DNA of 64,000 bases from Rummeliibacillus sp. POC4 (lineage in GTDB: Bacteria > Bacillota > Bacilli > Bacillales_A > Planococcaceae). The DNA is taken from positions 1-64,000 of the forward strand of contig NZ_QWUA01000010.1 of NCBI RefSeq assembly GCF_003576525.1, written 5' to 3'. Shown in pieces: positions 1-9,368 of this stretch. The translations under genes and the position numbers were made by a program. How positions within the stretch are numbered: position 1 is the stretch's first letter; every line of letters begins with the position of its first letter. The notes beneath the pieces are model-generated. The model worked only from the letters and a program-made list of their open reading frames with translations, ran no database searches and was not told where the DNA came from.

Positions 1-29
1 AGTTCTTGCACCTAATGCTAAAATCCATT

Positions 30-66
30 TAAAAAGGCCTATAGGTCAAATTGATCCTACAAGCCC
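30..66 (-). terminator. Rho-independent terminator of the NSS transporter gene
   Basis: Read on the minus strand, a GC-containing stem of about 10 bp (two G-T wobbles) with a 10-nt loop is followed by TTTTTAAA. It starts 13 bases after the transporter stop codon. Confidence 0.7.
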
Positions 67-79
67 TGTTATTGTTATG

Positions 80-1429
80 TTAACTGTTAAATTGAGATGC
101 TGTATATATTAATACCACAGCGATAACTATTGGTACGACAATAAGCATCAACAATCTCCATATTTTATAATACAATCCTGAAAGATTGCTTCCTTGTAGA
201 AACTCATTTTTCACTAAATTTTTATCCACCTTATGGATGATAAAAATAGCGATTAATAAATTCCCCAATGGTAACAGAATATTACTTACTAAATAATCTG
301 TCGCATCAAAAATACTCTTTCCGAATATCGTCATATCACTCAAAGAACTTGAAGATAATGCTGCTGGAATTGATGCAAGAAAAACAATTACACCAATACT
401 CCATGCGATTTTCCGTCTAGCATTTGGCCATTTTTCTACCAATGCCGCTACAATAATTTCATATAAACTAAAAGATGAAGTTAATGTTGCGAAAAGGAAA
501 AGCAATAAAAAGATTGCAAAGAATAACTCACCGAACGGTAACTTTCCAAATACAGCAGGTAAAATCATAAACAATAATGGTGGTCCTGCTTCCGGTTTAA
601 AGTCAAACGCAAAAACTGCTGGGAATATAGCTAATCCTGCAAGTAATGATACGAAAATATTCATAATCACAACAGAACCCGCTGAATACGGTAAACTTTC
701 ATCTTTTTTTAAATAAGAACTATACGTAACCATACAAGAAAAACCAACAGCTAATGCAAAGAACGATTGTCCTAATGCATATAAAATGGATTCACCTGTA
801 ATTTTAGAAAAGTCTGGTGACAAGAAAAATTTAACACCTTCCATTGCCCCATCTAACGTTAAGGAACGAACTACTAAAATGATAAAGAAGATAAATAATA
901 GTGGCATCATTACTTTATTTGCTTTTTCGATACCATTTTGAACACCTAAACTAATAACTAATACGTTGAAAAGTGTAAAGAATAACAATCCTACAATTGT
1001 AATCCATGGATTTCCTGTAACCATTCCAAACAATTCAGCTGGATCATGTCCTGATTGAATAACATTCCCCAGTAATGCCTTACCAGTATAAACAGAGATC
1101 CAACCACCTACAACGCTATAAAATGATAGTAATAAAAAACAACCTATAACACCTAATTTACCGATCCATGTCCATAACGATTTCGGCGCTAAGGCTTTAT
1201 ATGCACTAACAGCTTCCCGATTCGTACCACGGCCTATGATAAATTCCGAGATTAACATCGGTAAACCGATTAATATCGTAAAACATACAAATAATAAGAA
1301 AAACGCACCGCCACCACTTTGCCCTGTTACATAAGGCAATTTCCAGATGGCTCCTAGTCCAATCGCTGCTCCCGCGGACGACAAAATAAAACCTAATTTT
1401 GTTGACCACTGATTATTATTCTTGTTCAA
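80..1429 (-). CDS. Sodium-dependent transporter of the neurotransmitter:sodium symporter (NSS/SNF) family
   Basis: A 449-residue integral membrane protein with about 11-12 hydrophobic segments. The N-terminal stretch at residues 15-40 (GAAIGLGAIWKLPY, then GQSGGGAFF) is the signature of the LeuT-fold NSS family, where unwound TM1 binds Na+ and substrate. These proteins import amino acids or related amines with sodium at the plasma membrane; the substrate cannot be read here. Length fits bacterial members, which often have 11 rather than 12 TMs. The start is TTG, chosen because GGAGGAA lies just upstream and residue 2 onward reads NKNNNQW before TM1. The gene is monocistronic with its own terminator. 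Confidence 0.88.
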   Translation of the reverse strand: MNKNNNQWSTKLGFILSSAGAAIGLGAIWKLPYVTGQSGGGAFFLLFVCFTILIGLPMLISEFIIGRGTNREAVSAYKALAPKSLWTWIGKLGVIGCFLLLSFYSVVGGWISVYTGKALLGNVIQSGHDPAELFGMVTGNPWITIVGLLFFTLFNVLVISLGVQNGIEKANKVMMPLLFIFFIILVVRSLTLDGAMEGVKFFLSPDFSKITGESILYALGQSFFALAVGFSCMVTYSSYLKKDESLPYSAGSVVIMNIFVSLLAGLAIFPAVFAFDFKPEAGPPLLFMILPAVFGKLPFGELFFAIFLLLFLFATLTSSFSLYEIIVAALVEKWPNARRKIAWSIGVIVFLASIPAALSSSSLSDMTIFGKSIFDATDYLVSNILLPLGNLLIAIFIIHKVDKNLVKNEFLQGSNLSGLYYKIWRLLMLIVVPIVIAVVLIYTASQFNS

Positions 1430-1629
1430 AAAAAATTCCTCCGATTCTCTACTCAGCTCATCTCATCAATTCCAAACGATTGAAGAGTTCTTTTACGATA
1501 TATATTTTAACATGAATTTATACTTATTTTGCATAAAAATTTAAGTCATTTAATAGGATTTAGAGTAGATCAAATGAGTTAGTTAATTAATAGGTTTAAT
1601 TTTCATTTAACTTGAATAATCTAAAAAAA

Positions 1630-1653
1630 CTCGTTATGAATATTCATAACGAG
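1630..1653 (-). terminator. Terminator hairpin downstream of the carboxylesterase
   Basis: A 24-bp perfect palindrome (half-site CTCGTTATGAAT) is followed on the minus strand by seven T residues. It lies 71 bp after the esterase stop. Confidence 0.75.
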
Positions 1654-1724
1654 CGATTTTAGAAAAATCTTGGAAAACCATAATTTTATGGATTGAATAC
1701 CTATTCTTTTAAATAAATCAAATT

Positions 1725-2498
1725 TTATGCATGGAGTTTATTTTTTTTTACATTTTCAGACCAATCTAACTCATCTAAGAAATGTAATGTATCTGCAAAT
1801 ACTTTTTCACGTTCTTTGCCAAGAGTAATAATGTGGCCAGAATTATGATACCAAATAAGCTCTTTGGCGTCTGTTTCAACAGTTTCATATATATATGGAG
1901 CACTTTCTCGATAGATAGAATCATCGAGTTCTCCTTGTAAAACAAGTGTTGGTGCATGAATTTCTTCGATTTCTTCAGAAGTATGTTGTATCATTTTTTG
2001 AACTTCTACAATTGCTTCACGTGGTAATTCTTTTAATGCTTCTAATTCTTCAGCAATTTGTTGTTCATCTTTTCCTTCAAACTGTTTATAGACTTTAGCA
2101 TAATTATATAAACGTTCGAATAATCCTTCTTTTGTTCTTCTTTTAATAGGTGCGCACATCGCGACAACCCCTTTTACAGGGAACTCTGCACCTACTTTTA
2201 ATGTAAAAACACCACCTAATGAAATTCCAACTACCGCTATTTCTTCATAACCTAAATCTTTTAAATGATGGTATCCTCTAGTAACATCTTCCCACCAATA
2301 TTTTGCACCATATTTTAATATTTCTTCTGGACTTACACCATGTCCACGGTACATTGGCGCATGGCATGTATAACCTTGCTTATTTAAATATTGCCCTAAT
2401 TTCTTGACGTCTTTTGTACTGCCTGTAAAACCATGTAGTAGTAAAATAGCTCGGTGATCTCCCTCTAATGTAAAAGGTTGCGGTGGTAATAGCTTCAT
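1725..2498 (-). CDS. Carboxylesterase, Est30-like alpha/beta hydrolase
   Basis: A 257-residue alpha/beta hydrolase without a signal peptide, so probably cytoplasmic. The oxyanion-hole motif HGFTGS is near residues 23-28 and the nucleophile elbow GISLGG near 92-97. The acid sits in GELDDS and the catalytic His in SGHIITLGKE near the C-terminus. This arrangement and size match Geobacillus stearothermophilus Est30, which hydrolyses short and medium carboxyl esters. In many Bacilli this gene lies beside secG and rnr, but here it stands alone. The start ATG follows AAGGAG at good spacing. The physiological substrate is unknown. Confidence 0.85.
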   Translation of the reverse strand: MKLLPPQPFTLEGDHRAILLLHGFTGSTKDVKKLGQYLNKQGYTCHAPMYRGHGVSPEEILKYGAKYWWEDVTRGYHHLKDLGYEEIAVVGISLGGVFTLKVGAEFPVKGVVAMCAPIKRRTKEGLFERLYNYAKVYKQFEGKDEQQIAEELEALKELPREAIVEVQKMIQHTSEEIEEIHAPTLVLQGELDDSIYRESAPYIYETVETDAKELIWYHNSGHIITLGKEREKVFADTLHFLDELDWSENVKKNKLHA

Positions 2499-3111
2499 TT
2501 TTTGAACTCCTTTTTATTTTGAGTACCCAATTTAGCATTTCCCTCTAGATAGATAATATAATTTGTCAAATAAAAAATTCAGAAATTTGAAATTTTATTT
2601 GCAGGTGCTCAATTTTTGTTCACATTTTATATTACATACAGACTAACACCTTTTACTTATAATGTACACTATATTATCTAATAAACTATTATGCATTTTT
2701 GTAATGATTATAATGACTAAAACGTTGTTATACTGGGCTTTTAGAAATTTTGGACTAAAACCCATTTTTTATTTTTAAAAGTAAATGATTTCAATTTCGT
2801 ATCGTTAGTTTGTGATTATTCATATTAATAATGAGTCATTTTTCATAAGATTATTCACATTAAAAAATACGAATAATTTTTGAATTGTACGAGTAAATAA
2901 TTCGTTATATCATTGCACTTATTTTAAGCATGCTGCTTCTACAAGGCTTATATACAAATAGATAGGAGCATTTCAATAATATAGTAGAAATATTAAAAGG
3001 ATTTCTAATGTTCATATTTTTGATTATCCCTTGTCAATAGTTTCATGATTCTAACATACTTCTACGTAAACTATATCTGAATATTTTATTTTTAAAGTCA
3101 ATAATTTTCAC
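2499..3111. other. AT-rich intergenic stretch without a recognisable gene
   Basis: Very AT-rich sequence between divergent genes. I see no credible ORF with a ribosome site, no strong terminator and no known RNA motif. It must hold the esterase promoter, but I could not pick a convincing one. Confidence 0.6.
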
Positions 3112-3137
3112 TATAACAGCACTTTCTGTTATATAAT
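3112..3137 (+). promoter_or_regulatory. Inverted repeat overlapping the -10 box of the crotonase-family gene
   Basis: Perfect arms TATAACAG (3112-3119) and CTGTTATA (3126-3133) are separated by 6 bp. The right arm runs into TATAAT at 3132-3137, about 31 bp before the ATG. This is the layout of a repressor operator covering a -10 element. The motif is not the FadR consensus I know, so the regulator is unknown. Confidence 0.5.
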
Positions 3138-3167
3138 AGGTATAAGTAATTATATAGGAGGATACGC

Positions 3168-3962
3168 ATGAAAGTTTTAACAACAAGATTAGTAAAAGAA
3201 GAAGCGAAAATTGTTTATCAAGAAACTGCTGGCTTAGCGATTATAACTATTCGACGTCCTCAAGCTAAAAATGCATTAACGGCAAAAATGTGGGATGAAT
3301 TACGAAGAATCGCTTTAAAGGCATTAGAAAATCCCAAAAATAAAGTGTTAATCATCAGAGGATATGGACAACAATTTACTGCCGGTTCTGATATTAAAGA
3401 ATTTAACTCGATTTCTTTAGAGAAAGCTGAAGAAGCATTTGTTCATATGGAAAAAACGATTTCTACGATTGAACGATTACCACTTCCAACAATCGCAGTG
3501 ATCAATGGACCTGCAATGGGAGCTGGCCTTGAATTAGCACTTGCTTGTGATATTCGCATCGGTTCTGATAAAGCAAAACTAGGGATACCTGTTGGAAAAT
3601 TAGGCATTACTTTAAACAATAAGTTTGCTGCACGTTTAGTCAATCTTATTGGTCCAAGTATGACAAAGGATTTAGTATTTACAGGAAAGACATTGAAAAC
3701 AGAAGAAGCATATCGCGTTGGTATGTTGAATTATGTTACTTTAGAAAAGGACTTGGATCGTTATGCAATTAGACTTGGTAAATTAGTGGCTTCGATGTCC
3801 CCTGCTTCTGTTTTAGCAGTGAAAAAGTCCGTTCAAGAATGTATTGATTCTGCACCTGTACTTTGGAAAAAATCTACACCGTTTGTAGATGGAAATGATT
3901 TTCCTGAAGGCGTTCGTGCTTTTGTTGAAAAAAGAACACCACAATTTAAACGATTGTCTTAA
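3168..3962 (+). CDS. Enoyl-CoA hydratase/isomerase (crotonase) family protein
   Basis: A 264-residue crotonase-fold protein acting on acyl-CoA thioesters in the cytoplasm. FTAGSDIKEF near residues 67-76 and GPAMGAGLELALACD near 112-126 form the CoA pocket and oxyanion hole. The first catalytic Glu of hydratases is present (in LELA). Where hydratases carry the second Glu (QPE motif) this protein reads LGIPVGKLGI, without Glu, so it may be an isomerase or another crotonase activity rather than a true hydratase. No beta-oxidation genes adjoin it. The start follows TAGGAGG, and a dyad covers its promoter. Confidence 0.8.
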   Translation: MKVLTTRLVKEEAKIVYQETAGLAIITIRRPQAKNALTAKMWDELRRIALKALENPKNKVLIIRGYGQQFTAGSDIKEFNSISLEKAEEAFVHMEKTISTIERLPLPTIAVINGPAMGAGLELALACDIRIGSDKAKLGIPVGKLGITLNNKFAARLVNLIGPSMTKDLVFTGKTLKTEEAYRVGMLNYVTLEKDLDRYAIRLGKLVASMSPASVLAVKKSVQECIDSAPVLWKKSTPFVDGNDFPEGVRAFVEKRTPQFKRLS

Positions 3963-4008
3963 ATTCAATTCGCATATTTATAAAATCATCATTCTTCTAT
4001 GCTAAAAA

Positions 4009-4060
4009 AAGAACCGGCAAAGAGTATAGTTCACACCTTTTACTCTTTATGTCGGTTCTT
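4009..4060. terminator. Bidirectional terminator between convergent genes
   Basis: A long stem pairs AAGAACCG...AGAGTA with TACTCTTT...CGGTTCTT. It is flanked by an A-run on the left and a T-rich tail on the right, so it can serve both the crotonase gene and the convergent P-loop gene. Confidence 0.75.
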
Positions 4061-4064
4061 TATT

Positions 4065-4871
4065 TTATCCATAATGGACTGAAATAATGGTTAAGTTAAT
4101 GGTTTGTAGTTCTAATTCAAACGCCTGATCAAAGGCTTGAAACACTTTTTGTTGCAATTCTTTCAATTGAAGCGCTCGATTTAAATGTATAGGGCCTTGT
4201 AGAGCTATGCTAATGGATGTAGTGGGTACAGGTAATAATTCAAACTGTACTTTTAAAACTTTATGAACGATTTCTTCCATTTCACAAGACTCTTGTATAG
4301 CTCGTACAAAAGTTTCTTTATCTACATGACCGGTGGCTTGATGAAAGTCTGGTTGAACAATAGTCGTTTCACCAATTTTGACTCGTTTTTGCGAAAAGAT
4401 TTCAAAACCCCTTTGAATAATTCGTTTTACTAGGTTTTGTTCAACCTCTATAACGGGTATAGGCATAATATGCTTACCTTCCGTTTTACGAATAAACTTT
4501 GCTAATTTCATCTCGCCAGTAGATTTTAAATCTTCAATATGATAATAATGCTGGATTTCCCCAAAAGCCAATCTCTGTGCAATTTTATGAGTCATTCTAT
4601 CAGATGTACCTAATAGTAAAAGTTTATCAAGTTGCTCGTTTTTAATAGCATCTTGTACCTCTTTCAGATGATCATCATCTGAAAAAATAGCCCTCTTCAC
4701 TGCTCTAAGTGAACTTTTTTCAAATTTAGCTGATATACCTGCTATCTTCTTACCATTTACGATAAAAAGTCCATCATCAATAATGCCAGCTATGTCATGA
4801 TCATGCGCAAACGACAACGCAGCTGTACTCTTTCCTGTTCCACTTGGACCACTTAACGAGTATATTTCCAA
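4065..4871 (-). CDS. P-loop ATP-binding protein of unknown function
   Basis: A 268-residue cytoplasmic protein with a Walker A motif GPSGTGKS at residues 8-15. No clear Walker B was assigned; LDKLLLLGTSD near residue 81 is the nearest candidate. The C-terminal third (from about residue 170) alternates beta strands and short helices and loosely resembles an Asp23/Gls24-type domain, which is a weak impression only. It starts with TTG after AGGTGAT. It stands alone between the crotonase gene and a divergent lipoprotein gene. I do not recognise a specific function. Confidence 0.7.
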   Translation of the reverse strand: MEIYSLSGPSGTGKSTAALSFAHDHDIAGIIDDGLFIVNGKKIAGISAKFEKSSLRAVKRAIFSDDDHLKEVQDAIKNEQLDKLLLLGTSDRMTHKIAQRLAFGEIQHYYHIEDLKSTGEMKLAKFIRKTEGKHIMPIPVIEVEQNLVKRIIQRGFEIFSQKRVKIGETTIVQPDFHQATGHVDKETFVRAIQESCEMEEIVHKVLKVQFELLPVPTTSISIALQGPIHLNRALQLKELQQKVFQAFDQAFELELQTINLTIISVHYG

Positions 4872-5152
4872 GGTGTAATCACCTACCCTTATGTATGTAA
4901 AAAATTTCTGATTAAAATCACTGTCTTTCTATCAGTCTATACGGTTCTTATTTTTGTTGCAAATTATAGTGTTTTAAAGTTCTCATTCTCAACATAGCTC
5001 AACTCATACCTCAACAACCTATCATCAAAAATGAATGGGTAATAATTACAGAAAAAGTAGAGATTATTAAATTTAAGTATATAATTTATATATAGGTTTG
5101 TTAGATACATAATAGATAAATCTACAGGAAAAGAACTTAGGAGGTTTCACAA

Positions 5153-6283
5153 ATGAATAGTAAAAATTTGCGTAAAGGTTTAGCTCTTATCTTAATACCT
5201 GTAGCATCAGGGGCGATACTCTTGTCAGGTTGTACTCAAGAAGAAACAAAAACAAATAAAACAGCAGAGGTATCAAAAACAGAAAGCAAAATCAACATTT
5301 TCAATAAAGAGTCTTTTGACTCCGTTGAAGATATGAGAGAAGCATTTAAACTAGTAAACTTTAAATATGCTTCTGATCCTATTACATTCATCTTGAAAGA
5401 GTCGATCGCTTTGAATTGGGGTACGGAACCTACTGACGCAGAAATTAAAGCTTTTGCAAAGATATTAGAAAAAACGGAAGGTACTCAAGATTTATCTGAT
5501 AAAGACATCTATGCATCCGTGAAAAAGCTACTTCAATTAAAATCTGGTACTGTACCATTCTTTAAAGAATATTACGGAGAGAAGTTTGACAACGTTAAAG
5601 TCAATAAGACCAATATCTATGGTTTAACGCTAAGTGGAAGTGAGGATGTTTTAAACGAAAAGACAGCACATAAAGCGAGTCAATTGTTACTAATGAAAGG
5701 CAAAACACTTGAGGAAAACATAAAAGCAGTTAAAAAGAGTCCATATGCAGATGATATCAATGTTGAGGAATACAATGCTATTACGATGAATGTAGCTTAT
5801 TTAGAGTCAATTGAGCGTTTTCCTGAAGATTTAGATGCACTTTTAGATATGAAAGGGATAGGAGATATGTTTTTTCTAACTGAACCTCAAGATGAAGATG
5901 AAAATTATGTTCCGAATAACTTAGCATTTTTAATGACACATCAAACAACTCTTGATGATTCTTATTTAGATTTATTAAAAATTGCAACATTAATAAATAA
6001 TGATATAGAACAACAAGGATTCCAAACTTTCTATAAGAACTTGATTGAACATCTTATAGATAATGGCGTAACAGTCGATAAAGAAACGAAAAAAATGATA
6101 GATAAAACGATAACTTTACTAGCCGATGGATATAAAGCAAAAGAAGGAGAAAGTGAACTAACTGAAGAGCTAAAATATGTCTCTGAATACGATTTTAATC
6201 AGTTACTAACTTTGTATTACACAACTGAAGATGCCTATACTCAAATAAGCGACCTACCAGTCTACAAAGAAAAAATCCAATAG
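5153..6283 (+). CDS. Putative membrane lipoprotein, function unknown
   Basis: A 376-residue protein with a type II signal peptide: positive residues (KNLRK), a hydrophobic core, then lipobox LSGC with Cys near residue 27, so it should be lipid-anchored outside the membrane. A polar Lys/Thr-rich linker follows. The rest is a soluble, acidic, mostly helical domain with no motif I recognise. The start ATG has a perfect GGAGG site. It has its own terminator, and no neighbour suggests a role. Confidence 0.8.
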   Translation: MNSKNLRKGLALILIPVASGAILLSGCTQEETKTNKTAEVSKTESKINIFNKESFDSVEDMREAFKLVNFKYASDPITFILKESIALNWGTEPTDAEIKAFAKILEKTEGTQDLSDKDIYASVKKLLQLKSGTVPFFKEYYGEKFDNVKVNKTNIYGLTLSGSEDVLNEKTAHKASQLLLMKGKTLEENIKAVKKSPYADDINVEEYNAITMNVAYLESIERFPEDLDALLDMKGIGDMFFLTEPQDEDENYVPNNLAFLMTHQTTLDDSYLDLLKIATLINNDIEQQGFQTFYKNLIEHLIDNGVTVDKETKKMIDKTITLLADGYKAKEGESELTEELKYVSEYDFNQLLTLYYTTEDAYTQISDLPVYKEKIQ

Positions 6284-6359
6284 TAGTGGTATCAAAATAA
6301 GGATATCTTATTAGACATAAAAGTATTTTAGTAACTCCCCCTATGAAAACTAAAAAAAA

Positions 6360-6391
6360 AACCGAAACGCTGTTATACCAACGTTTCGGTT
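6360..6391. terminator. Bidirectional terminator
   Basis: Stem ACCGAAACG / CGTTTCGGT with a 12-nt loop, A-run on the left and T-rich on the right. It separates the lipoprotein gene from the convergent chemotaxis receptor gene. Confidence 0.8.
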
Positions 6392-6424
6392 ATTTTCGTT
6401 ATTTCAATTTAAAGCAGTCTTTAT

Positions 6425-8107
6425 TTATACTTTGAATTGTTGCGTAAGTTCTTGTAAATCGACTGCTTTCTTACTTATTTCTTGAACAACACTAGACATT
6501 TCTTGTAGAGTTGCATTTTGTTCTTCGATTGATCCAGATATAGCATTTGTAGATTCAGCTGATTGAACAGATTGGTTAGATATATCCTCAACAGATGCTG
6601 TAACTTCTTCTGATGCTGCTGACAGTTGTACAGAAGTTGAAGTCACTTCTTCTAAACGATTTGTCATTTTATCCACTGAATCATAGATATGACCAAACGC
6701 ATCTGTTGCATTTGTGATAATATAAACGCCTTCTTGAACATTCGTTAAGTTACTTGATACCGATTTTGCAACAATTTCTGTATCTTCTTGAATAGTACTA
6801 ATCAGTTTGACAATTTGTTCTGCTGAATTTTTTGATCCTTCAGCTAATTTTCGTACTTCATCCGCAACGACAGCAAATCCTTTACCGTGCTCTCCTGCTC
6901 TTGCGGCTTCAATGGCTGCATTTAATGCCAAAAGATTCGTTTGTTCCGAAATATCTGTGATTGCTTTTGTCATTTTTTGAATTTCACTAGCTTGATTTTT
7001 TAACCGTGTGATTAATTCATTTGTTTGATTTGTTGTATCCGAAATAACTTGAATTTGTTCTTTAGCAACATTTAAAATTTTACCGCCATTTTCAGCAAGT
7101 TCAGAAGCTTGCTTTGCTTCTTGGAAAATAGATTGTGAACTTTCAGCTATCAATTGAACACCAGCAGAAGTTTCATGCATAGCTTTCGCTGCATCTTGAG
7201 CAATCTCTGCAGAATCCGTTGCTCCTTTAGAAGTTAGTTCAACACTATTTGATACTTCATCTGCAGCGTTTGAGATTTCTTCAGTAGAAGCTGACAATTC
7301 TTCGATTGAAGCTGATAATTGTTGTGAACTTTCCCCTATGCGATTAATAATCGTTTGTAAGTTCTTTTTCATTTCATTAAATGATGTTGCTAATGTGCCC
7401 AACTCATCTTTTGACTTAATATGAATATCTGGATGCGTTAAATCTCCGGATGCAATTTGTTTCGCACTTTCTACAACTTTCAATAATGGTTTTACAACAA
7501 TTCTTTTAACACGTTTAATAAATAGAAGTGCCGTTAACATTCCGAAAATAGAAATGATAAACGAAATAACATTTGCAACTAATACATCATGACTAGCATC
7601 TGCTTTGGCAGCATCCAATTCTTTTTGTTGGAATTTTTCAATTGCATTAATGTTAATCATTAAGCTTTGATAAGCTGATTCAGCATTATTTAATTCTAGT
7701 ATTGCATCTTCATCATTTCCCGAATTTTTATATTCTATTATTTTATCTACTGTTTCATTATAACTTGCCATTGTTGCACTCATTGATTTTGTATAATCTT
7801 TTAGGGTTTTTGAATTTTCACTTTTTTGAAGTTGATCAATGAGTTTTGTAATTTTATCTTGATAACCAACTAGTTTTTGAGAATTCGATGCACTATTCTC
7901 GATGATAAATCCTCTTAAATACAAACCTTCACTTGAGAGATTCGCTTTAATCTCACTAACATCTTTAATACTTTGTACATTTTCATTTATAACCCCGTTA
8001 AATGATTCTAAAACACTACTCATTCGATTATAGTTGACACATTCTAGAATCATTATGTACACAAATAATATGATAAAACCCATACTAATTTTCTTTTGCA
8101 CAGACAT
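6425..8107 (-). CDS. Methyl-accepting chemotaxis protein
   Basis: A transmembrane chemoreceptor of about 560 residues. TM1 is near the N-terminus; an extracellular four-helix-bundle-like sensor of about 150 residues follows, rich in Asn/Ser/Lys. TM2 (near residue 185) leads into a HAMP domain (KPLLKVVES...[15 protein letters not shown]) and a long coiled signalling domain whose hairpin tip reads [21 protein letters not shown], the universal CheA/CheW contact site. The start was moved to the ATG preceding SVQKK because GGGAGAGG precedes it. No other chemotaxis genes are nearby, as usual for orphan receptors. The ligand is unknown. No clear SigD promoter was found. Confidence 0.93.
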   Translation of the reverse strand: MSVQKKISMGFIILFVYIMILECVNYNRMSSVLESFNGVINENVQSIKDVSEIKANLSSEGLYLRGFIIENSASNSQKLVGYQDKITKLIDQLQKSENSKTLKDYTKSMSATMASYNETVDKIIEYKNSGNDEDAILELNNAESAYQSLMININAIEKFQQKELDAAKADASHDVLVANVISFIISIFGMLTALLFIKRVKRIVVKPLLKVVESAKQIASGDLTHPDIHIKSKDELGTLATSFNEMKKNLQTIINRIGESSQQLSASIEELSASTEEISNAADEVSNSVELTSKGATDSAEIAQDAAKAMHETSAGVQLIAESSQSIFQEAKQASELAENGGKILNVAKEQIQVISDTTNQTNELITRLKNQASEIQKMTKAITDISEQTNLLALNAAIEAARAGEHGKGFAVVADEVRKLAEGSKNSAEQIVKLISTIQEDTEIVAKSVSSNLTNVQEGVYIITNATDAFGHIYDSVDKMTNRLEEVTSTSVQLSAASEEVTASVEDISNQSVQSAESTNAISGSIEEQNATLQEMSSVVQEISKKAVDLQELTQQFKV

Positions 8108-8293
8108 AATTGAATACCCTCTCCCCAATATAGATTAAAAAATCAAAAAATTCCTTCGAGTTATAATATTAGAAAAATATTTCGGGAATCTAATGACACA
8201 CTTCTATAATAGCATTATTATACCAGAAAATGTAATGAGATTATATTACTAAATAACTTGTTATTATCGATTATTTTCCATTAATAGACGAAA

Positions 8294-8324
8294 CTACCTA
8301 GTATAATTGATATATACTAGGTAG
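8294..8324. repeat. Perfect inverted repeat downstream of the small gene pair
   Basis: Arms CTACCTAGTATA (8294-8305) and TATACTAGGTAG (8313-8324) with a 7-nt spacer. It lies between the 3' end of the 8397-9001 gene pair and the start of the chemoreceptor. It lacks a good T-run, so it is either a weak terminator or an operator. Confidence 0.5.
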
Positions 8325-8396
8325 TCACTGTTTTAATTTTTTGATATTTTATAAAAATTATCTTTCATCTACTTGAAATTCCATTTTTTAACTTTC

Positions 8397-8633
8397 TCAA
8401 GAAAAATAACCCTCAATATATTTCTTTTCAAGATATAACTTTACATAGCGAATACTTTCTTTAGAAAGATTACTTGTCCCTTCTCGGATTAAATCTCCAT
8501 AAGGCACCCCATCGACCATGCGTATTACCCCTTCAAAAGGAATATTATTTTCTGCATCAAAACCTTGTATTTTGATAAAACAAGTAATTGTTCCATGAAA
8601 TGAATAATCTACAATTATCACTTGATGGCTCAT
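8397..8633 (-). CDS. Small conserved-looking hypothetical protein
   Basis: A 78-residue soluble protein with no membrane segment or metal motif. Its start overlaps the stop of the upstream gene by ATGA, so translation is probably coupled and the two belong to one transcript. The sequence looks like a small beta-rich domain (FHGTITCFIKIQGFD...GVIRMVDGVPYGD). I do not recognise the family. The coupled start and coherent composition support a real gene. Confidence 0.6.
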   Translation of the reverse strand: MSHQVIIVDYSFHGTITCFIKIQGFDAENNIPFEGVIRMVDGVPYGDLIREGTSNLSKESIRYVKLYLEKKYIEGYFS

Positions 8634-9001
8634 GCCTTTTGCCCATCCTTTTGTTGTTTTACTATTCGTTTTCGATAAGAATTAAGTTGCCATATCGTCA
8701 ATAAAACAGCAATCCATAAAAAAGGCTCATTTGCATTAAAGCCTACTGAAGATACACCACCAAATAGTGGTAAAACTAAGATTAAGGCGACTAAGTATGT
8801 CATGACGACTACTTCTATATAAAAATGCACCATTTTACCATTACTAGCTGGTGAGAAAACACTAAACATTAACAGTCCAATGCCTACTACAATCCAAACC
8901 CAATTCGGCAGGAACCCCCAAATTTCCCACACTTTAAAGAAATCAAAACACATTAATAAAGTGGCACCTAAAATCCCACTCAATAACTTGATAGCATTCA
9001 A
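8630..9001 (-). CDS. Hypothetical four-TM membrane protein
   Basis: About 123 residues with four hydrophobic segments and a basic C-terminal tail (YRKRIVKQQKDGQKA). An upstream in-frame ATG at 9052 exists but has no ribosome site. A TTG at 9001 follows AAGGAG by 9 nt and starts directly before TM1, so I prefer it. It is the first gene of a two-gene unit with the overlapping 78-residue protein. Function is unknown. Confidence 0.6.
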   Translation of the reverse strand: MNAIKLLSGILGATLLMCFDFFKVWEIWGFLPNWVWIVVGIGLLMFSVFSPASNGKMVHFYIEVVVMTYLVALILVLPLFGGVSSVGFNANEPFLWIAVLLTIWQLNSYRKRIVKQQKDGQKA

Positions 9002-9093
9002 TCCATAACACTCCTTTGCTATAAGTTTAGCATAGGAGCACTTATCGTACATTAGTTATAGTTACTTTTATTTCTAAATATGGTGTGCCTATT

Positions 9094-9122
9094 TTGACAT
9101 ACATAACTTCTTTAAATATAGA
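9094..9122 (+). promoter_or_regulatory. SigA-type promoter of the yerD-like gene
   Basis: TTGACA at 9094-9099 and TATAGA at 9117-9122 with a 17-bp spacer. Transcription would start near 9130, leaving an untranslated leader of about 240 nt. Confidence 0.7.
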
Positions 9123-9129
9123 GCATGAA

Positions 9130-9360
9130 TCAAATTCTTCCTACTGTATAAACAATCTAATATTCGACAACATTAGAGATATCACTACAGAAGACGATCA
9201 CTATAGTAGAGCTTCCATCTGAGGGTTTGTAAGCTTTGTCATTGAAGTATTTTTCCCTACTGATGTTTTTGTTTCACTAGTGAGACCTTTACAGGCAGTG
9301 ATTCGCAACGCTGGGTGCTCTTACTGCCACTGCCAGTTAATGCAAGATAAAAGGAGGATT
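9130..9360 (+). promoter_or_regulatory. Long, possibly structured 5' leader of the yerD-like gene
   Basis: The leader contains several potential stems: TCTAAT/ATTAGA (9156-9177), CTAC/GTAG around 9185-9209, and GGCAGT/ACTGCC (9294-9327) shortly before the ribosome site. ATCACTA also occurs twice at 9181-9207. I compared it by eye with T-box, SAM, lysine, FMN, TPP, cobalamin, glycine, M-box, yybP, ydaO and ykkC core motifs and found no match. Confidence 0.4.
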
Positions 9361-9368
9361 TTCATAGC

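Noticed and set aside
1206-1409. Short shadow ORFs in other frames of the transporter and of many other genes in the window
   Set aside because: They overlap clearly real genes, have no ribosome sites and show no recognisable family sequence.
8108-8290. SigD flagellar promoter for the chemoreceptor
   Set aside because: A CCCGAAAT stretch resembles the SigD -10 but no good TAAA at the right distance is present.
9130-9360. A known riboswitch (cobalamin, SAM, lysine, c-di-AMP) before the yerD-like gene
   Set aside because: GCCACTG near the 3' end recalls the cobalamin class, but the other conserved blocks are absent or out of order.
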